Positions 7,188-10,523 of a stretch of 10,523 bases of DNA are shown piece by piece; position 1 is the first letter of the stretch; each line of letters begins with the position of its first letter. The position numbers and the translations under genes were made by a program. This DNA comes from Gemmatimonadota bacterium (GTDB lineage Bacteria > Gemmatimonadota > Gemmatimonadetes > Longimicrobiales > Gaopeijiaceae): NCBI GenBank assembly GCA_016209995.1, contig JACQVC010000451.1, positions 1-10,523 on the forward strand. The letters run 5' to 3'. The notes beneath the pieces were generated by a model. It did no database searches and was not told the origin of the DNA. It was given only the letters and a program-made list of their open reading frames with translations.

Positions 7188-7801
7188 GCGAGGCGAATGG
7201 CTTGGAGGATGGCCATGAGCGCCGGTGCGTCGGGCAGAAACAGGAACTCCCCGCCCATGTCGCCAACCGAGTCGTTCACCTCGAACATGTTCTCGATGCA
7301 GAAGACGAGCCGATCGCCATCCGGCAGGTTGAAGGCACCGGGGTTCCCCACCGCGCCGGCCAGGTCGAGGGTCAGCAGCGGAACCGAGGGCAAGAGCATC
7401 ATGCCCAGGAATTCGGAGAGCGCATTGAGGTAGGCTCCGCCGAGGATGTTGCCGGTCTCCTTGAGCGCCGACTGCTCCATCTCACCCAGCGTGGCCGTCG
7501 TGCCGAGCGGCTGCCCCATGAAGCAGTCGATCAGCCGCTTGGCGACGCTGTGCGTCAGCACCAGCAGCACCCTTCCGGTCAAGTCTCCGAAGACGTTCAT
7601 CACGACGGCCGTGGTCTGGCCGTCCGGGGGCACGAGTCCCGGAATGTCCTCGAACCGCCCCAGGTGGATCTCCGGAACCCGGACCATGACCTTGCGCTGC
7701 GTGAGCTGAGACAGCGCAGTCGCCGCGTGACCGGCCCCGATGTTCGCGACCTCCCGCAGTGCATCCAGCTCCCGCGCCTTGAACTCCTTTGTCGGTCCCA
7801 T
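7184..7801 (-). CDS. cheC: CheC-family CheY-P phosphatase, class I
   Basis: This 205-residue protein has two complete CheC phosphatase motifs of the form [D/S]xxxExxN(x22)P. The first uses D13, E17, N20 and P43; the second uses S111, E115, N118 and P141, each with exactly 22 residues between Asn and Pro. Two intact sites and a length near 200 define a class I CheC. CheC removes phosphate from CheY-P, and in several bacteria its activity is raised by CheD; no cheD lies in this window. A CheX or FliY identity is less likely, because CheX has one motif and FliY carries a flagellar switch domain. The ATG at 7801-7799 follows a modest GAGAGA about nine bases upstream, in the 29-base gap after cheA. 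The stop overlaps the TPR gene start by four bases. It probably sets the signal lifetime of the CheY encoded two genes upstream. Confidence 0.93.
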   Translation of the reverse strand: MGPTKEFKARELDALREVANIGAGHAATALSQLTQRKVMVRVPEIHLGRFEDIPGLVPPDGQTTAVVMNVFGDLTGRVLLVLTHSVAKRLIDCFMGQPLGTTATLGEMEQSALKETGNILGGAYLNALSEFLGMMLLPSVPLLTLDLAGAVGNPGAFNLPDGDRLVFCIENMFEVNDSVGDMGGEFLFLPDAPALMAILQAIRLA

Positions 7802-7830
7802 GGGGCTTCTCTCGTTGCAGCGTGCGTCGC

Positions 7831-9735
7831 TCAGGAGGCTGCCACTGACGCCAGGTTCGCGGGATCCAGGATGAGGGCGGGCCGCCCGTCGGCCAGAATG
7901 GTCGCACCCGAGAAGAAGGGAGGCGCCCCGCGCGTCGCCTGGAAGGATTTCACGACGATTTCCTGCTCTTCGACGACCTCATCCGCAATCAAGGCCACGC
8001 GGCTGTTGCCCAGGTCGACCACCGCCGCGATCGGCTGAGGTGGCTCCGGCTTCGCCGGCGTCTGCAGGATCTTGCGCAAGCGCAGCACGCGCACCGGCTT
8101 CTGTCCGATGGCGGCCACCTCGTCGCCGTCGGCTCCCGACAACATGCTCGCGTCCAGCGGCAGCGTCTCGCCGATCATCATTCCGGGGATCGCATACACC
8201 TCGCCGGCCACGCGCACCAGGAGCGCACGGGTGATGGCCAGCGTCAGCGGCAGCCGAATCGTGACCCGCGTGCCCACGCCCTCCTCGCTGTGAATCTCGA
8301 AGTTGCCCGCCAACGCGCGCACCCGCGTTGCCAGCACATCCATCCCTACTCCCCGGCCTGACAGGCTCGTGACGCGCTCCGCCGTCGAGAATCCCGTGCG
8401 AAGAACCAGCCGGATGATGTCGTCAACGCCCAGACTTTCGGCTTCAGCCAGCTCGATGATGCCGCTCTGCAAGGCCTTTTCGACCACGCGCGCCCGGATG
8501 ATGCCCCTCCCGTCATCCTGGACCGTGATCACGACGCTGTCACCCTGCCGCGCGGCCGCAAGAAGGATGCGGCCGACGCGCGGCTTGCCACTCGCTTCGC
8601 GCTCGTGCGGCGGCTCGATCCCGTGGTCCACGGCGTTGCGCAGCAGGTGCACCAGCGGATCGACGATCTCGTCCAATACTGAGCGGTCCAGCCCGATCTC
8701 CTGCCCCTCGACCACCAGCTCGACCTCCTTCTCCAGCGTGCGGGCGGCATCGCGCACCAGGCGAGGGAATCGGTCGAACACCTGCCACACCGGCACCATG
8801 CGCGCCTTGAGAATCTCGTCCTGCAACGCGCTGATCAGGCGATACGCCCGCGCGCTCAGCTGTAGCAGCTCACCCGTGGGGTGCTCGCGCGCCGCCCGGC
8901 GCAACCAGCTACGCAGCACGACCAGCTCGCCGATCTGATCTTGCAGCGCGTCCAGCCTCGAGATGTCCACTCGGATAGAGCTGACGCGGCCACGCAGCGG
9001 ACGCGCATCCACGGGCGTGGAGTCCGGCGTCGCCACGGCAGCCTCCTCGGCTACCTCCAGGAAATCGACCTGTGCGCCCTCGCCGGCATCCACCAGCGTG
9101 GCGCGGACGTGATCGCGGTCGATCCCCGGCGTGAATCTCAGAAAGAAGACGCCCGGGAAGTCGGGCTCCTGAAACGCGGCCACCGGAGGATGGCATTCAG
9201 CCAGCTGGCCGCCCTGCTCCGCCGCCCTCACCACCAGGAACGACCGTGCACCTTTGAGGGGCGCATCGTCAGGCAGCCGCACGCGAGCCCAAAGACCCGG
9301 TACCGCGGGGGGTTGCACCTCCCGCGCTGACACGGTGGCCGCCTCTTCTGGCGCGGATCCGTCCAGGTACTGTTGCAACCGCGCGAGATAAGGACCGCTG
9401 TCGCACGGCTCCGCGCGCTCGCCCGCCGCATGAGCCACCGACATTTCCAGGGCGTCGGCTCCAGCCAGCAGCACATCGACCAGACCGGGGTCGGCCCGCC
9501 GACGACCGGAGCGGAGCTGGTCGAGCAAGTTCTCGACCTCGTGGGCCAGACCGCTCATCGCGGTGTAGCCCATCGTCGCGGCCATGCCTTTGATGGTGTG
9601 CACGGAGCGGAACAGGCCGTCCAGCGCCTGTCGGTTGTCCGGCCGCGATTCCAGCTCGAGGATCAGCTCGTTCATCGCCGAGAGATGCTCGCGTGTCTCG
9701 GTGAAGAACAGCTCGGCGTAGCGTTCCAGCTCCAT
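7831..9735 (-). CDS. cheA: Chemosensory histidine kinase CheA
   Basis: This 634-residue CheA has the classical five-domain order. P1/Hpt spans residues 1-125, with the phosphorylated histidine H46 in SVHTIKGMAATMG. A ferredoxin-like, probably CheY-binding P2 lies at about 148-228. The P3 dimerisation helices are at 252-315 (VDISRLDALQDQIGELVVLR). The P4 HATPase spans about 318-495, with N box HLLRNAVDHGIE (363-374), G1 DDGRGI (407-412), F box TGFSTA (447-452) and G2 GRGVGMDV (460-467). P5/CheW-like runs from about 498 to 630. All catalytic residues are present, so it should be active. It would pass phosphate to the CheY encoded just upstream. The ATG at 9735-9733 has AAGGAG three bases before it. 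The 127-base leader may hold regulatory sequence. No response-regulator domain is fused to it, unlike Frz-type CheAY. Confidence 0.96.
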   Translation of the reverse strand: MELERYAELFFTETREHLSAMNELILELESRPDNRQALDGLFRSVHTIKGMAATMGYTAMSGLAHEVENLLDQLRSGRRRADPGLVDVLLAGADALEMSVAHAAGERAEPCDSGPYLARLQQYLDGSAPEEAATVSAREVQPPAVPGLWARVRLPDDAPLKGARSFLVVRAAEQGGQLAECHPPVAAFQEPDFPGVFFLRFTPGIDRDHVRATLVDAGEGAQVDFLEVAEEAAVATPDSTPVDARPLRGRVSSIRVDISRLDALQDQIGELVVLRSWLRRAAREHPTGELLQLSARAYRLISALQDEILKARMVPVWQVFDRFPRLVRDAARTLEKEVELVVEGQEIGLDRSVLDEIVDPLVHLLRNAVDHGIEPPHEREASGKPRVGRILLAAARQGDSVVITVQDDGRGIIRARVVEKALQSGIIELAEAESLGVDDIIRLVLRTGFSTAERVTSLSGRGVGMDVLATRVRALAGNFEIHSEEGVGTRVTIRLPLTLAITRALLVRVAGEVYAIPGMMIGETLPLDASMLSGADGDEVAAIGQKPVRVLRLRKILQTPAKPEPPQPIAAVVDLGNSRVALIADEVVEEQEIVVKSFQATRGAPPFFSGATILADGRPALILDPANLASVAAS

Positions 9736-9738
9736 GGT

Positions 9739-9744
9739 CTCCTT
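9739..9744 (-). promoter_or_regulatory. Ribosome binding site of cheA
   Basis: AAGGAG lies three bases before the cheA ATG at 9735 and fixes that start. The next in-frame ATG lies at codon 21, inside the conserved Hpt helix. Confidence 0.7.
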
Positions 9745-9755
9745 CAGAGGTTCAA

Positions 9756-9810
9756 TGGCTCAGATCAAGCAACCCAGCCACCTACAGCTGCACCCTTGAG
9801 GGTTGAGCCA
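9756..9810 (-). promoter_or_regulatory. Possible imperfect stem in the cheA leader
   Basis: In the 127-base gap between cheY and cheA, TGGCTCA (9756-9762) and CAACCC (9770-9775) can both pair with GGGTTGAGCCA (9800-9810). A nearer ACCC (9792-9795) competes for GGGT (9800-9803) through a four-base hairpin. The structure ends about 11 bases upstream of the cheA Shine-Dalgarno. No run of T follows, so an intrinsic terminator is unlikely. This is a visual pairing only and may be chance. Confidence 0.3.
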
Positions 9811-9835
9811 CTACGTCGTCGGTGCGCTAGATGCA

Positions 9836-9859
9836 GATCCTCTGATCCTCTGATCGTCT
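9836..9859. repeat. Three tandem 8-base repeats with GATC cores
   Basis: GATCCTCT, GATCCTCT and GATCGTCT follow each other exactly, beginning three bases after the cheY stop codon. Two copies are identical and the third differs by one base. They could be a short regulator site, a methylation-sensitive site or simple slippage; the sequence alone does not decide. Confidence 0.6.
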
Positions 9860-9862
9860 CCC

Positions 9863-10225
9863 TCACCTCAGCGCCCGTTGCACCGCCTCCAGCACCCGCG
9901 ACGGTTGGAACGGCTTGACGACGAAGTCTCGCGCGCCGGCCTGAATCGCCTCCATCACGAGGGCCTGCTGGCCCATGGCGCTGCACATCAGCACACGGGC
10001 CTCGGGAAACTCCTTGGTGATGGCCTTCACCGCGTCGATCCCGCCCATGTCCGGCATCACGATATCCATGGTCACGAGATCGGGCTTGAGTTCGCGGTAC
10101 TTTTCGATGGCTTGGGAACCCGTCTCCGCTTCGCCCACCACCTCGAACCCCGCTCCCTTCAAGATGTTGGCGATCATGGTGCGCATGAATAGCGCGTCAT
10201 CGCAGATCAGTACGGTCCGCCCCAT
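9863..10225 (-). CDS. cheY: CheY-like single-domain response regulator
   Basis: This 120-residue receiver has no output domain. The acidic pocket D9-D10, phosphoacceptor D54 (in VTMDIVMPDMGG), S82 (in LMCSAM) and K104 (in FVVKPF) are all in place, so phosphorylation by CheA is expected. It is the same size as enteric CheY, about 120-130 residues. What it binds is not known: a flagellar motor, type IV pilus machinery, or an adaptor such as the TPR/PATAN proteins downstream are all possible, and no flagellar gene is present here. It starts with ATG at 10225-10223, preceded by a strong GGAGGG at 10234-10229. It is set off from cheW by 88 bases and from cheA by 127 bases, the widest gaps in the cluster, so its expression may be tuned separately. 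Confidence 0.95.
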   Translation of the reverse strand: MGRTVLICDDALFMRTMIANILKGAGFEVVGEAETGSQAIEKYRELKPDLVTMDIVMPDMGGIDAVKAITKEFPEARVLMCSAMGQQALVMEAIQAGARDFVVKPFQPSRVLEAVQRALR

Positions 10226-10228
10226 GGT

Positions 10229-10234
10229 CCCTCC
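10229..10234 (-). promoter_or_regulatory. Ribosome binding site of cheY
   Basis: GGAGGG on the minus strand lies three bases before the cheY ATG. It is the best Shine-Dalgarno match in the window and supports high translation of cheY. Confidence 0.75.
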
Positions 10235-10273
10235 AACCAGGTTTGACAGGTAGCTCCCACACCACCCCCCTCC

Positions 10274-10296
10274 CCTTCGCTGACCTTCGCTTCGCT
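10274..10296. repeat. Three short CTTCGCT direct repeats between cheW and cheY
   Basis: CCTTCGCT occurs at 10274-10281 and 10284-10291, ten bases apart, and CTTCGCT recurs at 10290-10296. They lie about 50 bases upstream of cheY. The roughly one-helical-turn spacing of the first two could suit a protein binding site, but the repeats are short and may be chance. No recognisable sigma-70 promoter is visible in the gap. Confidence 0.45.
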
Positions 10297-10313
10297 ACGG
10301 TTCAACCCCTTAC

Positions 10314-10523
10314 TCAGCCGAACCATTCGGCCAGAAGCTCGGGCACGTGGATAACTGTGTACTCGTGACTGCCGGTCTTGATCTCTCCCACCCCACTCAC
10401 GGCCAACCCCACCGCGCGCCCATCTTTTTCCAACACCACGACCCGGTGCCCCGGCGATGAAGAGCTGCGTCCCAGCCCCAGCGCTGCCCCTAGATCCAGA
10501 ACCGTGAGCACACGACTTCGGAC
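10314..10523 (-). CDS. cheW: CheW-like coupling protein (partial, 5' end outside window)
   Basis: The last 69 codons of a CheW-domain protein enter from the right edge; full CheW proteins are usually 150-170 residues, so roughly half is missing. The visible part has the C-terminal CheW pattern: RVLTVLDLGAALGL (the usual V.V.DL..LG motif), then HRVVVLEKDGRAVGLAVSGVGEI, then the ending YTVIHVPELLAEWFG. CheW links receptors to the CheA kinase. There is no sign of a kinase part, and CheA is encoded separately, so stand-alone CheW is most likely. A CheV-type CheW-REC fusion is ruled out because the frame stops right after the CheW domain. An N-terminal fusion cannot be excluded since the start is not in view. 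Confidence 0.88.
   Translation of the reverse strand, partial: VRSRVLTVLDLGAALGLGRSSSSPGHRVVVLEKDGRAVGLAVSGVGEIKTGSHEYTVIHVPELLAEWFG

Larger units (their letters stand above)
1..10523 (-). other. Probable single che-TPR-roadblock-mgl operon
   Basis: All eleven genes share one strand. Five junctions overlap by one to four bases (at 894, 2365, 3282 and 7184, and the TGATG type at mglA to the DnaA-like gene), mglB to mglA is six bases, and the others are 26-30 bases except the two gaps around cheY. No terminator or opposing gene interrupts the run. The operon extends beyond both window edges, so its first promoter and last gene are not seen. Confidence 0.7.

Noticed and set aside
7145..8038. 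Plus-strand frame opposite cheC
   Set aside because: It covers both exact CheC catalytic motifs on the other strand and shows no recognisable fold.
9792..9803. Short hairpin ACCC-TTGA-GGGT as a terminator after cheY
   Set aside because: The stem is only four base pairs and no T run follows on the minus strand, so it does not qualify as an intrinsic terminator.
1..10523. tRNA, rRNA, CRISPR arrays, insertion sequences or attachment sites
   Set aside because: Nearly all of the window is coding. No repeat-spacer pattern, transposase motif, terminal inverted repeats or RNA-gene signature was seen.

Overview
This G+C-rich window carries eleven genes. All are read from the minus strand and packed into what looks like one long operon. 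In transcription order (right to left) they are: cheW (3' part only, cut by the right edge), cheY, cheA, cheC, a 908-residue TPR protein, a DUF4388/PATAN-TPR protein, a TPR-roadblock fusion, a stand-alone roadblock protein, an MglB-type protein, the Ras-like GTPase MglA, and a DnaA-like AAA+ ATPase cut by the left edge. Plus-strand reading frames are shadows of these genes.

Right third (about 7184-10523): a compact chemosensory core. CheW, CheA and CheY form the kinase and response-regulator pathway, and a class I CheC with two intact phosphatase motifs would remove phosphate from CheY. No receptor, CheR or CheB is visible. The only two gaps longer than 35 bases, of 88 and 127 bases, flank cheY. 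They hold short direct repeats and a possible leader stem.

Middle (about 2365-7187): three TPR proteins that look like scaffolds or adaptors. One is almost pure TPR, one adds a DUF4388/PATAN head, and one ends in a roadblock domain that could link the scaffold to the GTPase module.

Left third (1-2368): a second roadblock protein, an MglB-like GAP and MglA. In Myxococcus and Thermus, MglA/MglB set cell polarity for type IV pili or gliding. The last gene is a DnaA-family ATPase without DnaA domains I/II and, as far as it can be seen, without the DNA-binding domain IV.

Most junctions are 1-4 base overlaps or gaps of at most 30 bases, which suggests translational coupling and a single functional unit. 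The working model is that a chemosensory phosphorelay feeds, through TPR/PATAN/roadblock adaptors, into an MglA GTPase switch with an AAA+ ATPase as a possible effector. The organism is probably a G+C-rich soil or environmental bacterium. Gemmatimonadota is my best guess from the gene mixture, with Myxococcota or another deltaproteobacteria-like lineage as the alternative. The sequence has no taxonomic marker, so this is inference only.
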